The notes under the pieces are model-generated. The model worked only from the letters and a program-made list of their open reading frames with translations, did no database searches and was not told where the DNA came from. A stretch of DNA of 64,000 nt from DATLED01 sp963750255 (lineage in GTDB: Bacteria > Actinomycetota > Acidimicrobiia > Acidimicrobiales > CADCTF01): NCBI GenBank assembly GCA_963750255.1, contig CAVVPZ010000004.1, positions 122,520 to 186,519 on the forward strand, given 5' to 3'. This document shows positions 28,688-38,856 of this stretch, one piece after another (position 1 is the first letter of the stretch; each line of letters starts with the position of its first letter). The position numbers and the translations under genes were made by a program.

Positions 28688-30466
28688 ATGACGGTGACCG
28701 ACCTCCCCCGCTGGGATCTCTCCGATGTCTTCCCTTCGATCGGCTCGCGCGAGTTCGCCGCCGCTCGCGAGGCGCTGGGGGCCGACCTGACCCGACTCAC
28801 CGCGCTCTACGACGAACACGACGTGCGCGGAGGCGACAACAAGTCGGTCGACGACGCCACCGTCGCCGCCTTCAACGAAGTGCTCGACGAAACCAACACC
28901 GCCCTCGAGCGCATTCGGGTTCTCAGCGCCTACCTCAACTCCTTCGTGACCACCGACGCCCGCGACGATCAGGCGTCGTCCGAGATGAGCCGGCTCCAAG
29001 CCGAGCTCACGCAGATGTCGCGACTGCGCTCCCGCTTCGATGCGTGGGTCGCGGCCCTCGGCGACGACCAACTCACCGCTCGGTCCGAAGCCGCCGCCGA
29101 CCACGCCTACCCCCTCCGGCGGAGCACCGAGCGGGCCGCCCACCAGATGTCCGAGCCCGAAGAAGGCTTGCTGGCCGACCTGTCGCTCACCGGTTCGACG
29201 GCGTGGGTCCGCCTCTACGGCACCTTCACCAGCCAACTCGTCGTCGACGTCGCCGGGCATGGACCGATGCCCATGAGCCGGGCCCGCGGATTGGCCTACG
29301 ACGCCGACCCCGCCACCCGCAAGGCCGCCTTCGATGCCGAGTTGGCGACGTGGAGCGCCAACGACGTCCCGATCATCGCCGCCCTCAACGCCATCAAAGG
29401 CGAGGCGGCGACCGTCAACCGACGCCGGGGGTGGCCCGACGATCTCGAACCCGCGCTGGTGGCCAACGGCGTCGACCGCGCCACCCTCGACGCCATGCAG
29501 GGCGCGGTGGTTGGCGCACTTCCCGACTTCCGGCGCTATCTGCGAGCCAAAGCGGCCCTGCTCGGACACGATGGGGGCCTGCCTTTCGCCGACCTGTTCG
29601 CCCCCGTCGGCGGCACCGCTCCCCGGGCGTGGGACGAAGCGACGGCGTCGGTGCGCTCGACGTTCGCCACCTACTCCCCCGATCTCGAACGGCTGGCGAC
29701 GCGGGCCGTCGACGAGCGCTGGATCGACGCCGGTCCCCGCGACGGCAAGCGCGACGGCGCCTTCTGCATGAGCGTCGACGCCGACCGGTCAGCCGTGCTC
29801 ATGAACTTCGACGGCTCGTTCCGGAGCGTCCAGACCCTCGCCCACGAACTCGGCCACGCCTATCACAACGTGACGTTGGCGGGCCGGACGCCGCTGCAGC
29901 GCCAACTCACGATGGCCCTGGCCGAGACGGCGAGCATCTTCTGCGAGACGATCATGGTGCAACACACGCTGGGCGAGGCCGAGCCGGCCGAACGCCTGGC
30001 CATCGTCGAGGGCGACCTGCAATCGGCCTGCCAGGTCGTGGTCGACATCCACTCGCGCTTCCTCTTCGAGCACTCGTTCTGCGCGGCCCGGGCCAAGTCG
30101 ACCGTCTCGGCCACCGAGGCGTGCGGGCTGATGAGCGACGCCCAGGCGGCGACCTACGGCGACGGCCTGTCCGACCGCCACCCGTACATGTGGGCGGCCA
30201 AGCCCCACTACTACTCGAGCGCCTATTACAACTGGCCGTACACCTTCGGGCTGCTCTTCGGCCTCGGCCTCTACGCCCGCTACGCCGATGACCCCGACCG
30301 CTTTCGCTCCGGGTACGACGACCTGTTGTCGTCGTGCGGGCTGGCGCCGGCGGCCGAACTCGCGGCCCGCTTCGACATCGATGTGCGCTCGGGCGACTTC
30401 TGGGCCGCGTCTCTGCGCGTGCTCCAGGATCGCATCGACGAGTTCGTCAGCCTCGCTGCGAGCTAG
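28688..30466 (+). CDS. M3 family oligoendopeptidase F-like metallopeptidase
   Basis: 592 residues, intact. Zinc motif HELGHAYH lies in the C-terminal third, followed by the third ligand in LAETASIFCE. YYSSAYYNWPYTFGLLFGLGLYA is the conserved substrate-binding end of M3B peptidases. It is a cytosolic enzyme degrading oligopeptides. ATG 28688 is preferred; an ATG 39 bases earlier would overlap the divergent gene start. The stop TAG overlaps the convergent Lsr2-like gene stop in the shared bases CTAG. Confidence 0.93.
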   Translation: MTVTDLPRWDLSDVFPSIGSREFAAAREALGADLTRLTALYDEHDVRGGDNKSVDDATVAAFNEVLDETNTALERIRVLSAYLNSFVTTDARDDQASSEMSRLQAELTQMSRLRSRFDAWVAALGDDQLTARSEAAADHAYPLRRSTERAAHQMSEPEEGLLADLSLTGSTAWVRLYGTFTSQLVVDVAGHGPMPMSRARGLAYDADPATRKAAFDAELATWSANDVPIIAALNAIKGEAATVNRRRGWPDDLEPALVANGVDRATLDAMQGAVVGALPDFRRYLRAKAALLGHDGGLPFADLFAPVGGTAPRAWDEATASVRSTFATYSPDLERLATRAVDERWIDAGPRDGKRDGAFCMSVDADRSAVLMNFDGSFRSVQTLAHELGHAYHNVTLAGRTPLQRQLTMALAETASIFCETIMVQHTLGEAEPAERLAIVEGDLQSACQVVVDIHSRFLFEHSFCAARAKSTVSATEACGLMSDAQAATYGDGLSDRHPYMWAAKPHYYSSAYYNWPYTFGLLFGLGLYARYADDPDRFRSGYDDLLSSCGLAPAAELAARFDIDVRSGDFWAASLRVLQDRIDEFVSLAAS

Positions 30467-30807
30467 GGGTTGGCGGCGGCGTACGCGTCTCGGACCTCGG
30501 TCGAGATCCGCCCCTTGTCGCCGACGGTGAAGCCGTTGGCCTTGGCCCACTCGCGGATGGCGCCGACATCGGACGCACCCGACCCTCCGCCAGCGCGAGC
30601 CGATGTCGACCGGCCCCGGCCGCCGGCGCGGCGGGCATTGGCCGTCCACCGCTCGAACTGAGCGCTCAACTCGGCGTTGTGGGTTGGACAGAGATCGAGC
30701 TCCCACTGCTCCCGACCCCACCCCAACGTCACTCCGGTGGGATCCTCGGTCGTCTGCCCACACACGTCACAGGTGACGGTCTCGATGATCTGTCGTTGCC
30801 TGGCCAC
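30463..30807 (-). CDS. Zinc-ribbon protein with C-terminal Lsr2-type DNA-binding domain
   Basis: 114 residues. The N-terminal half has TCDVCGQT and, 20 residues later, DLCPTH, a likely zinc site. A basic Gly/Arg/Ser linker follows (AGGRGRSTSARAGGGSG). The C-terminal segment VGAIREWAKANGFTVGDKGRISTEVRDAYAAA matches the Lsr2 C-terminal DNA-binding domain, in which the (R/K)GR loop reads AT-rich minor groove. The Lsr2 N-terminal dimerisation domain is replaced by the ribbon, so it may be a modified nucleoid or silencing factor. ATG 30807. Confidence 0.82.
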   Translation of the reverse strand: MARQRQIIETVTCDVCGQTTEDPTGVTLGWGREQWELDLCPTHNAELSAQFERWTANARRAGGRGRSTSARAGGGSGASDVGAIREWAKANGFTVGDKGRISTEVRDAYAAANP

Positions 30808-30844
30808 GTCCCGACTTTACGTGGCCGAGGACGGCTAGCATTTG

Positions 30845-30859
30845 GTTCGATAGTCGAAC
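30845..30859. promoter_or_regulatory. Palindrome between divergent genes
   Basis: GTTCGA-TAG-TCGAAC is a perfect 6-bp inverted repeat located 38 bases from the Lsr2-like start and 36 bases from the beta-lactamase-like start. An operator is plausible; the binding protein is unknown. Confidence 0.45.
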
Positions 30860-30894
30860 AGTTCGTCATCGACCACCACCGGGGGAACCAGCAC

Positions 30895-32116
30895 ATGAAG
30901 ATCGACGCGGAGGCCGCCGGCCTCGACGCCAGCCGCCTCGCTCGCATCGACGAGCACTTCACGAGCCGCTACATCGAGCCCGGCAAGATCGCCGGATGCT
31001 CGATCGCGGTCGCCCGGCACGGTGCCGTCGGCTACTACAAGCATTTCGGCCTGGCCGACCTCGAGCGTTCGACCCCCGTCACCGACGACACCATCTGGCG
31101 GATCTACTCGATGACCAAGCCGATCACCGGCGTTGCGCTCATGAGCCTCTACGAGCGGGGACACTTCCAGCTCACCGATCCCGTGCACCGCTTCATCCCC
31201 TCGTGGCGGGGCATGAAGGTCGAGGAGACAGCGCCCGACGGGTCCAAGCGACTCGTCGACGCCGTGCGCCCCCCGACCGTCAAAGACGTCATGATGCACA
31301 TGGCCGGCATCGGGTTCGCGCTGCAAGCCGCGCCGGCAGAGCAGGGTGGTATCGCTCGCTCGAGCATCTTCACCGAGCGGGGCGTCACCCTCGAAACGCT
31401 CGCCGACCACGTCGGGCAGGCGCCGCTCGTCAACCAGCCCGGCACCCGATGGAGCTACGGCCTCCAGACCGACATCTGCGCCCGGCTCGTCGAGGTCATG
31501 TCGGGCCAGAAGTTCGGCGACTACCTCAAGACCACGATCTTCGATCCCCTGGGCATGACGAACACCGGCTTCCAGGTGCCTGAGGCCGACGTCTCGCACT
31601 TCGCCGCCAACTACAGCCGGGGCGCCGACAAGAAGCTCGCCCTCCTCGAGGACCCCGCCACCAGCCCGTACCTCAAGGACCGCAGCCTCCAATCCGGCGG
31701 TGGCGGACTCGTCGTCGACGACGCCCGACTACCTCCGCTTCGCCCAGATGCTCACCAACGGCGGCGAGCTCGACGGCCACCGCATCCTCGGCCGCAAGAC
31801 CGTCGAGCTCATGGGCACCAACCACCTGCCCGGCGGCGGCGAGCTACGCCAGTTCGCCGCGCCCGGCGGCTACGGCGAGGTCGGCTTCGACGGCAACGGC
31901 TTCGGACTCACGATGTCGGTCGGCCTCGGCCAGGCCGCCACCGCCTCGATCGGCTCGCCCGGCGAGTTCATGTGGGGCGGGGCGGCGTCGACCATCTTCT
32001 GGATCGACCCCGTCGAAGACCTCTCGGTCGTGTTCATGACCCAGCTCATGCCGTCGGGCTCGTTCAACTTCCGCGGCCAACTCAAGACCTTGGTGTACCC
32101 CGCCATCGTCGACTGA
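30895..32116 (+). CDS. Beta-lactamase-fold serine hydrolase (class C / esterase type)
   Basis: About 407 residues. The active-site SxxK motif is YSMTKPITG near residue 69. The tyrosine motif region reads WSYGLQTDICARLVEVMSG, and PLGMTNTGF is the usual following loop. C-terminal GGAASTIFWIDPVEDLSVVFMTQ contains the beta-strand equivalent of the KTG motif in esterase-type members. No signal peptide is seen, so it is probably a cytosolic esterase or peptidase rather than a true lactamase. A frame change near 31725 divides it. ATG 30895 has a GGGGGAA ribosome site. Confidence 0.87.
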
Positions 32117-32217
32117 ACATCGCGCAGACTGGTCCTTGCGCAATCCGGACAATCTGCTTACAGTGCGCGAAGAGTCGCATCTGCGGGGTGCGGCCGGATC
32201 CTTGGCGGGAGTAGATC

Positions 32218-35200
32218 ATGCGGGCTTTTCGTGCACGACGCGCGGTGGCAGCAGCCATCGCACTTGTTGGACTTGTCGCGGTCGGCCTGCCGGCCGGAGG
32301 TGTCGAAGGGACACTGCCCGGTGGCACGACGATCGCCGTCGACATCACGGCTCCGGCCGCTGGGGAGGTGGTGCCCTACGGGGCACCCGTCCCGATCACC
32401 GGCACGGCGTCGATCGGGGCCACCGCTCCGACGGCACCCAACACCGTGTTGATCTACGACCTCGACGTGTCGGGCAGCACGACGACGGCGGGCACGCCTG
32501 CCACCGTCGCAGCCTGCGGCAATCAGAACGTCTCCGAGGACACCCTCTCGGGCACGACCCTCGACTGCGAGATCAAGTCGCTCATCAACGTCAACCAGTC
32601 GGCCATCGCCCGTGGCACGATCAGGGATGCCGGTGTCGTGGCGCTGGGCGGCTCCACCAGCAGCGGCCCCAACATCAACGACTCTCGGCAGGGCGACGTC
32701 AGCCCGGTCGGGGGCGTGCAGCTCCTCGCGTCGCCCAGTGCCGACGTCAACAACGGCGGCGGTCCGGACGTGGAGGAAGTGCTCCACTCGGCGTTCATCC
32801 CCGGTCTGCGCCAGTTCACCTCCGTGGCGGCACCGAACTCCAGCACCAACTACGAGCAGTCGGTCATCGTGGCCACGAGCTCGGCGCGCACGTCAGCGGC
32901 CACCAACCGCATCGTGGTGTTGGTGTCCGACGGCGAAGCAACCATGGGGTCGAGCGGACACGACGGGCTCCCGGCCGGTGGCTCGTTCAGCAACGAGACC
33001 CAATTCAAGGCGTGGGTGCAGAGCATCGCCGTCGGCACCACAGGAAGGCCGGTCAAGTTCTTGACCTTCGCCGTCGGCTCAGCCGGCCAATGCCAACCGC
33101 CGTCGTCGGGCTGGAACCAGTACGGCACGCTGAAGGCGATCGCCGAGGCCACCGGCGGGACGTGCCAGGTCGTGTCCGATCCAGCCGTCCTCCCGACCGT
33201 CGTGCCCGCGGTGGTCGACGCTCGACTCACCGGCCTCACGGTGACCGTCGACGGCCTTGGCGTCCCCGCCACCCTGAGTCAGGCGCCGCCCGTCACGGGG
33301 CCGGCCAGCCTGACCTGGTCGGCGAGCGCCGCCGGATTGTTGCCCGGCACCCATGAGATCTGCGCCCGGGTGACGGGCACCGACAGCGGCGGCCCCGGAG
33401 GGGTGCAGGACTGTCGCACGATCGAGGTCAAGGCCGTCACGATCGACGGGCCCTTCGGCGGCAGCGCCGGCGACCTCGAAGGCTCCCCCGTGGCGATCTC
33501 GGCCAACGTGAACGGTACGGCGACCTTCGCCGGCTGGACCTACGCGCCGGGCGCATCGGTCGACCCCGGCGCCACGTGCGCCTTCGACGACCCCACCGCC
33601 AGCGGACACGATCGTTCGCTGCACCGACGACGGGGTCTATGACCTGGTGGCCCAGACGTCATCGCCGCCCGACACCACCACGACGACGCTCACGCTGGCC
33701 AACGCCGCACCGACTCTGGGGGCGCCGATCCTCACACCGACCGGCACCGTGTTCACCGGCAGCACGGTCACGCTCGAGGCCTCCTTCGGCGACGCCGGAG
33801 CCAACGACACCCACACGTGCTCAGTCCTGTGGAGCGACTCGATCACCACCACCGGCGCCGTCACCGAGCCGACAACCACCACCCCGGGATCGTGCTCGTC
33901 CAGCCGGGCCCTGAACACGCCCGGCTCCTACGGCGCCACCGTCACCGTGACCGATGACGACCTCGCGTCCGACACCCGGTCAACCGCCACCAACGCTGAC
34001 ATCGACGTGGTCGACCTCGTCATCGAGGGCGGGAACGGGGCCGGTGGCTCCTTCGCCGGCGTCGAGGGCACGGCGATCCTCCCCGCCGTGCAGGTGCCTG
34101 CCGGGACCGCCCTGTCGTGGAGCGTGTCGGAAGCGATTCCGGCCACACCCGGAACCAACTGCGCCGTGACGAATTCGACGTCGGATCATCCCTCGATCCT
34201 CTGCAACGACAATGGCGAGTTCATCATCGAGGTCGAGGCGCTCCTCAATGGCCAGACGGCGAGAGCCCGGCTGCCGTTGCACGTCGAGAACGCCTCTCCC
34301 GTGCTCGCCATCCCGACCCTGAGCCCGACCGGCACGATCTTCCCCGGCACCACGATCACGGTGACGGGCACATTCACGGACGCGGGTAGCAACGACACCC
34401 ACACCTGCGCCGTCGATTGGAGCGACGGCGAGCACACGACCGGCTCGGTCGCCGGCCTCACGTGCACCGCCAGCCGCGTGCTCAACACCGTCGACGTCTA
34501 CACGGCGACCATGACCGTGACCGACGACGATCACGGAAGCGACACCCGGTCGACCACCGAGGGTGCCAACGGCACCATCACCGTCACCACCATCTCCATC
34601 CCGCCGGGTGATGGGCCCGGGGGTGCGTACACGGCGCTCGAGGGTTCGCCCGCCCATCCGACCGTGAACGCTCCGGCCGGCGTCACGTTGGCGTGGTCGG
34701 TCACCCCCGTCTCCGTCGATGGCGGCGCCACCTGCTCGATCGCCGGTGGCAACGGCGCCACACCGTCGGTGACGTGCACCGATGACGGGACGTGGAACCT
34801 GCACGTGACGGCCTCGACCGGGGGCTACTCGACGAGTGCCGATGTCGGCCTCGTGACGTCCAACGTGAGCCCGGTGGTCACCCCGCCGACGGTCAGTGCG
34901 GCGCTGGTCGCCGTGGGGAGCCCGGTGACCGCCACCTCGACCTATAGCGACGCGGGGTCCAACGACTCGCACACCTGCACGGTCCGCTGGGGTGATGCCG
35001 CCTTCCCGTCGCCGGGCACCATCGACGCCGGCGCCCACACGTGCTCGGCCACGAAGTCGTTCGCCACCGCCAACGTCTATCGGATCACCACCACGGTGAC
35101 CGATGACAACGGGGGCGTCGGTACGGCGAGCTACGAGTACGTGGTCGTCTACGACCCGGGCGCCGGCTTCGTGACCGGCGGCGGCACCATCGATGTCCGA

Positions 35201-35590
35201 CCCGGCTCGTACACCCCCGACCCGACCAAGGGCGGAAAGGCGAATTTCGGGTTCAACTCGAAGTACGACAAGAACTCGTCGACCCCCAAGGGCAACACCG
35301 AGTTCCAACTGCACTCGGCTGGCATGAACTTCAAGGGCGACGTCATGCAGTGGTTGCTCGTCTCGGGCAACCGGGCCCAGTATCGGGGCGCGGGCACCGT
35401 CAACGGGGTCTCGGGGTACAGCTTCCTCGTGACGATCGTCGACGGCGGCAAGACCGGCGACCAGTTCCGTATCAAGGTGTGGAACGCCTCCGGGACCCTG
35501 TTCGACTCCGAGATGGGCACCACAACGGCGCTCGATTCGGCGCCGGCAACGCCGCTGACCGGCGGGAGCATCGTCATCCACGACAAGTAG
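32218..35590 (+). CDS. Large secreted protein with VWA domain and PKD-like repeats
   Basis: About 1120 residues. Signal peptide at the N-terminus (AVAAAIALVGLVAVGLPAGG). A von Willebrand A domain follows with a MIDAS-like DVSGS and IVVLVSDGEATM. Then come three PKD-type modules, each with a phrase like SFGDAGANDTHTC, SDGEHTTG or YSDAGSNDSHTC and VTVTDDD. The C-terminal module starts GFVTGGGTIDVRPGSY. No LPxTG or membrane tail is seen, so it is probably released or held non-covalently. A frame change near 33605 splits it. A TTGCGC-N17-TACAGT promoter-like pair is at 32136-32164. Adhesion or matrix binding is likely. Confidence 0.85.
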
Positions 35591-35597
35591 GCGTTTC

Positions 35598-35643
35598 TGT
35601 CACACCCGTCTGGTTCCCTTCGATGTATGGGGAACCAGACGGG
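35598..35643 (+). promoter_or_regulatory. ECF-like promoter element and 14-bp inverted repeat at a sigma-like gene
   Basis: TGTCACA (35598-35604), 16 bases, then CGAT (35621-35624). The spacer contains the left arm (35605-35618) of a perfect 14-bp inverted repeat whose right arm is 35630-35643; flanking bases extend the pairing to about 21 bp with two flaws. The 11-base loop holds two ATG codons. It can be read as a promoter with operator or as an mRNA hairpin presenting the start codon. Confidence 0.6.
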
Positions 35644-36287
35644 CGTGGCAGACAAGACGAACAACGGGCACGACGGGCGGCTCGAGGCGATCATGACCCG
35701 AGCGGCGGCGGGCGAGGGGGCGGCGGCCATTGCCCTCTACGACGAGTTCGGGCTCGCCATCGCCCGGGCCATGCGCCGCCACCTCGCCGACCTCGGCGTG
35801 CAGCGCATCGGCGAGGAGGAGCTCCACGAGCTGACGATGGACGCCTGCCTCATCCTCTTCGACCGGGCCCGCGGCTGGCGAGCTGACGGCGGCGCCACGC
35901 CGTGGGTTTGGGCCGCCCACCGTCTCCGGGGATTGGCCAGCAGCCACATCGGGCAATGGTCGGTCGAGTTCGACGACGGCCTCCACGACGTCGAGGCGCC
36001 CGGCCTCAGGGACGCCGACGACCCCGACGAGCTCGACGTGCTGCGTGGCCTTTCGCATGAGCGCGGCCGACGTTGCCGGCTACGCCGCCGCCCTCGAAGC
36101 GGCGGCCACCAGCACCCGCAACCAGCAGATCCTGCTCGCCTACCGGGTGCAGTCGTCGATGGGCGACCGGTCACCGGCCCACACCATCGGGCAGCGCTTC
36201 GACATGTCGCCTGCCGCCATCCGCCAGGTGGTCAAGCGCACCAGCGACAGGCTGGCGGTGGCGCTCGCCGTGGCCGACGCCGCATGA
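35627..36287 (+). CDS. Sigma-70-like RNA polymerase regulator
   Basis: About 219 residues. The N-terminal part (EGAAAIALYDEFGLAIARAMRRHL, then ELTMDACLILFDRARGWRADGG and PWVWAAHRLRGLASSHIG) has the layout of sigma region 2. After a frame change near 36050 the C-terminal part NQQILLAYRVQSSMGDRSPAHTIGQRFDMSPAAIRQVVKR resembles region 4 with a helix-turn-helix. Identity to a known ECF group is not clear. ATG 35627 sits in a hairpin loop without a ribosome site; GTG 35645 is an alternative start. It overlaps the next small gene by four bases. Confidence 0.65.
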
Positions 36288-36466
36288 CTTCCGCCCCTCG
36301 CCCCGTCGACGTCGACGGCGACCCAGCCTACGACGAGGCTGAAGCTGCATGCCGCGCCCGCCACCCCACCGCTCGCTGGGAGCCCGACCTCGACCGCATG
36401 GCCCGCCGGGTCGCCACCCACCGGCGTTCTCGGCGTCCGTCCAGCGACGAGGCCACCACAAAATGA
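36284..36466 (+). CDS. Small protein coupled to the sigma-like gene
   Basis: 60 residues from ATG 36284, overlapping the sigma-like stop (ATGA). Charged and soluble: MTSAPRPVDVDGDPAYDEAE, one cysteine, and a basic C-terminus RRVATHRRSRRP. No family recognised. The tight coupling suggests a partner or modulator of the regulator, but there is no membrane segment as in classic anti-sigma factors. Confidence 0.6.
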   Translation: MTSAPRPVDVDGDPAYDEAEAACRARHPTARWEPDLDRMARRVATHRRSRRPSSDEATTK

Positions 36467-36497
36467 CCCAATCGAGCCATGGCGGACGACGGCGCAG

Positions 36498-37379
36498 ATG
36501 TGGCATACCGGAGGGGTGGCCATCCTCCACCCGCGCCTCCCGTGGCGGCGCGCCCCCCGCACGGTCTTCGTGCTCGGCGGCGGCGGCAACCTCGGCGCTC
36601 TCCAAGTGGGGATGTTGCGGGCCGCCCTCGAGCGGGGCATCGTGCCCGACGAGGTCGTCGGTTGCTCGGCCGGCGCCATCAACGCCGCCATGGTCGCCGC
36701 CGACCCGTCGGGTGGCCGCCTCGACGAGCTCGCCGACCTGTGGGCCAACGGCCACGACTCGATCGTGGCCCCCTTCGGCCGCTTCGACGGCGTCCGACTG
36801 CTCACCCACCGAGGCAACTCCCTCCAGAGCAACGACAACCTCCGCGCCCTCCTGCGGGCCCGGCTCCCGCACCTGAGGTTCGAAGACTTCGCTATCCCCT
36901 TCCACGTCGTCACCACGTCGTTGACGACCAACTCCGAGCGTTGGTTCTCCAAAGGCGACGTGGTCGAGCCGCTGCTGGCGTCGGCGGCGCTGCCCGCCAT
37001 CTTCCCGCCCGTCGTCATCGACGGCGATGTTCTCGTCGACGGGGGTGTCATCAACAACGTGCCCCTCTCCAAGGCCATCGAGTTGAAGCCCAACCGCATC
37101 GTCGTGTTCCACGTCGGCAACTTCGAGCGGCCACGACCCGCGCCCAAGCGGCCGATCGACGTGTTGCTCCACGCCTTCTCCGTGTCGCGCTCGTATCGCT
37201 TCGCGGCCGAGTCGACCCAGGAGGTTCCCGAGGGCGTCGAGCTGGTGATCCTGCCCAGCGTCAATCCCGGCAAGCTGCGCTACAACGACTTCAGCCGATC
37301 AGGCGAGCTCATCGAGCGGGCCCACCTCGCCACCGGCGACTACCTCGACACGCACGCCGCGGCCGCCGCCTCGCGCTGA
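36498..37379 (+). CDS. Patatin-like phospholipase (RssA type)
   Basis: 293 residues, intact. Oxyanion loop LGGGGNLGALQ (26-36), nucleophile GCSAG with Ser57 and the catalytic Asp181 in DGGVINN form the Ser-Asp dyad. Cleaves acyl chains from phospholipids; stand-alone bacterial members of this size lack a known substrate. ATG 36498 has no clear ribosome site. It ends 21 bases before the nitrile hydratase genes. Confidence 0.9.
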   Translation: MWHTGGVAILHPRLPWRRAPRTVFVLGGGGNLGALQVGMLRAALERGIVPDEVVGCSAGAINAAMVAADPSGGRLDELADLWANGHDSIVAPFGRFDGVRLLTHRGNSLQSNDNLRALLRARLPHLRFEDFAIPFHVVTTSLTTNSERWFSKGDVVEPLLASAALPAIFPPVVIDGDVLVDGGVINNVPLSKAIELKPNRIVVFHVGNFERPRPAPKRPIDVLLHAFSVSRSYRFAAESTQEVPEGVELVILPSVNPGKLRYNDFSRSGELIERAHLATGDYLDTHAAAAASR

Positions 37380-37400
37380 CCCCGGTCGTAGAGTCGGGGC

Positions 37401-38027
37401 ATGGACGGGATGCACGACCTCGGCGGGCGGCTGGGCTTCGGGCCCGTCGACCGACTCGAAGACGCCGTGTTCCGAGCGCCGTGGGAGCGCCGGGCCATGG
37501 GCATGACCTTCGTCGGATTCATGCGCGGGTTGTCCAACGGCGGCCAGTTCCGCCACTCGATCGAGCGGATGGATGCCGTCCACTACCTCTCGTCGGCCTA
37601 CTACGAGCACTGGACGACGGCCATGGCCACCCGCTTGGTCGAGACCGGCGTCCTCGATCGGACCGCGCTCGAGGCCGAGACGGGTGGACCGTTCGCGCTG
37701 AGCCGTCCCGAGCATCCCCAGGCCGCCGACGAAGCGCGTCAGCTGCCCGAGCCCGGTCCCCCGCTCGCCGTCGGTGATCGGGTGCGGGTGACCGCCGGGC
37801 CTCGGGTGGGCCACACCCGGTGCCCTGCGTACGTGCGCGATCGCTGCGGCCACGTGGTCCGCATCGACCGACCTGCGTCTCTGGCCGACCTCGAGGCCCA
37901 CATCGACGCCCGCCGCCAGGAGACTTCCTATTGCGTCGCCTTCGACGCCGGCGAGTTGTGGGGCGCGGCGGCCGAGCCGGCCACCGTCCACGTCGACCTT
38001 GCGGCGTCGTATCTCGCGGAGGCCTGA
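37401..38027 (+). CDS. nthB: Nitrile hydratase beta subunit
   Basis: 208 residues. Starts MDGMHDLGGRLGFGPV, the hallmark of the subunit, and contains the C-terminal SH3-like barrel with VGDRVRVTAG, GHTRCPAYVRDRCGHVV and a final Val-rich strand VHVDLAASYL. With the alpha subunit it hydrates nitriles to amides. ATG 37401. It is first of three genes in the order beta-alpha-activator, as in cobalt-type clusters. Thiocyanate hydrolase is a related alternative, but those genes usually have separate fused forms. Confidence 0.93.
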   Translation: MDGMHDLGGRLGFGPVDRLEDAVFRAPWERRAMGMTFVGFMRGLSNGGQFRHSIERMDAVHYLSSAYYEHWTTAMATRLVETGVLDRTALEAETGGPFALSRPEHPQAADEARQLPEPGPPLAVGDRVRVTAGPRVGHTRCPAYVRDRCGHVVRIDRPASLADLEAHIDARRQETSYCVAFDAGELWGAAAEPATVHVDLAASYLAEA

Positions 38028-38030
38028 GCA

Positions 38031-38614
38031 TGGAACATCACACCCATGATCCATCACCCATCGAGGCTCGGGTTGCCGCCCTCGAGTCCCTCCTCGTCGA
38101 GAGCGGCTACCTCACCAGCGACGAGATCGACGCCTTCGTCCAGCGCTACGAACACGACATCGGTCCCATGAACGGCGCCCGGGTCGTGGCCCGCGCCTGG
38201 GTCGACGCCGAGTACCGCACCCGGCTGCTCACCGACGCCACCGCCGCCATCGCCGAGCTCGGGTTCGGCGGCCCCGAAGGCGCCCTGATGATCGTGGCCG
38301 AGAACACCACCACCGTGCACAACGTGGTCGTGTGCACGCTGTGCTCGTGCTATCCGTGGCCGGTGCTCGGCCTTCCCCCGGAGTGGTACAAGAGCGCGCC
38401 GTATCGGTCGCGGGTCGTGCGCGAGCCCCGAGCCGTCCTCTCGGAGATGGGGTACGAGCTCTCCGACGACGTCGAGGTGCGGGTGTGGGATTCGAGCGCC
38501 GAGGCCCGATACCTCGTCCTGCCGCTCCGCCCCGAAGGAACCGACGCACTGACCGAGGACGAACTGGCTGCCCTCGTCACCCGCGACGGCATGATCGGCG
38601 TGGCCCCCACGTGA
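38031..38614 (+). CDS. nthA: Nitrile hydratase alpha subunit, cobalt type
   Basis: 194 residues. Metal-binding claw VCTLCSCYPW at residues 101-110 (Cys102, Cys105, Cys107; the Thr at 103 marks the cobalt type, iron enzymes having Ser). In the family two of these cysteines are oxidised after synthesis. VVREPRAVLSEMG and VRVWDSSAEARYLVLP complete the family pattern. A His-rich start (MEHHTHDP) may help metal loading. ATG 38031 is three bases after the beta stop. Confidence 0.95.
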
Positions 38615-38856
38615 CCCTCGCCACCGATGATCCCCTCGGTCCGCCCCGCAGCAACGGCGAGCTCACCTTCGACGCGCCCTGGCAGGGCCGCGCCTTCGGA
38701 ATGTGCGTCGTCGTGCTCGAACGCCAGGGGCTCACCTGGGATGACTTCCGGCCCCATCTCGTGGCAGCGATCGCCGAGCACCCCGACGCGCCGTACTACG
38801 ACGCCTTCGTCATCGCTCTCGACCGACTCCTCGGCGAACTCGAGCTGATCGCCTAG
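38611..38856 (+). CDS. Nitrile hydratase accessory/activator protein
   Basis: 81 residues from GTG 38611, overlapping the alpha stop (GTGA). NGELTFDAPWQGRAFGMCVVVLERQGLTWDDFRPHLVAAI resembles the N-terminal half of beta subunits, as in known cobalt-type activators. Such proteins deliver the alpha subunit with cobalt into the complex by subunit exchange. The stop TAG overlaps the convergent GrdB-like stop (shared CTAG). Confidence 0.85.
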   Translation: MTLATDDPLGPPRSNGELTFDAPWQGRAFGMCVVVLERQGLTWDDFRPHLVAAIAEHPDAPYYDAFVIALDRLLGELELIA

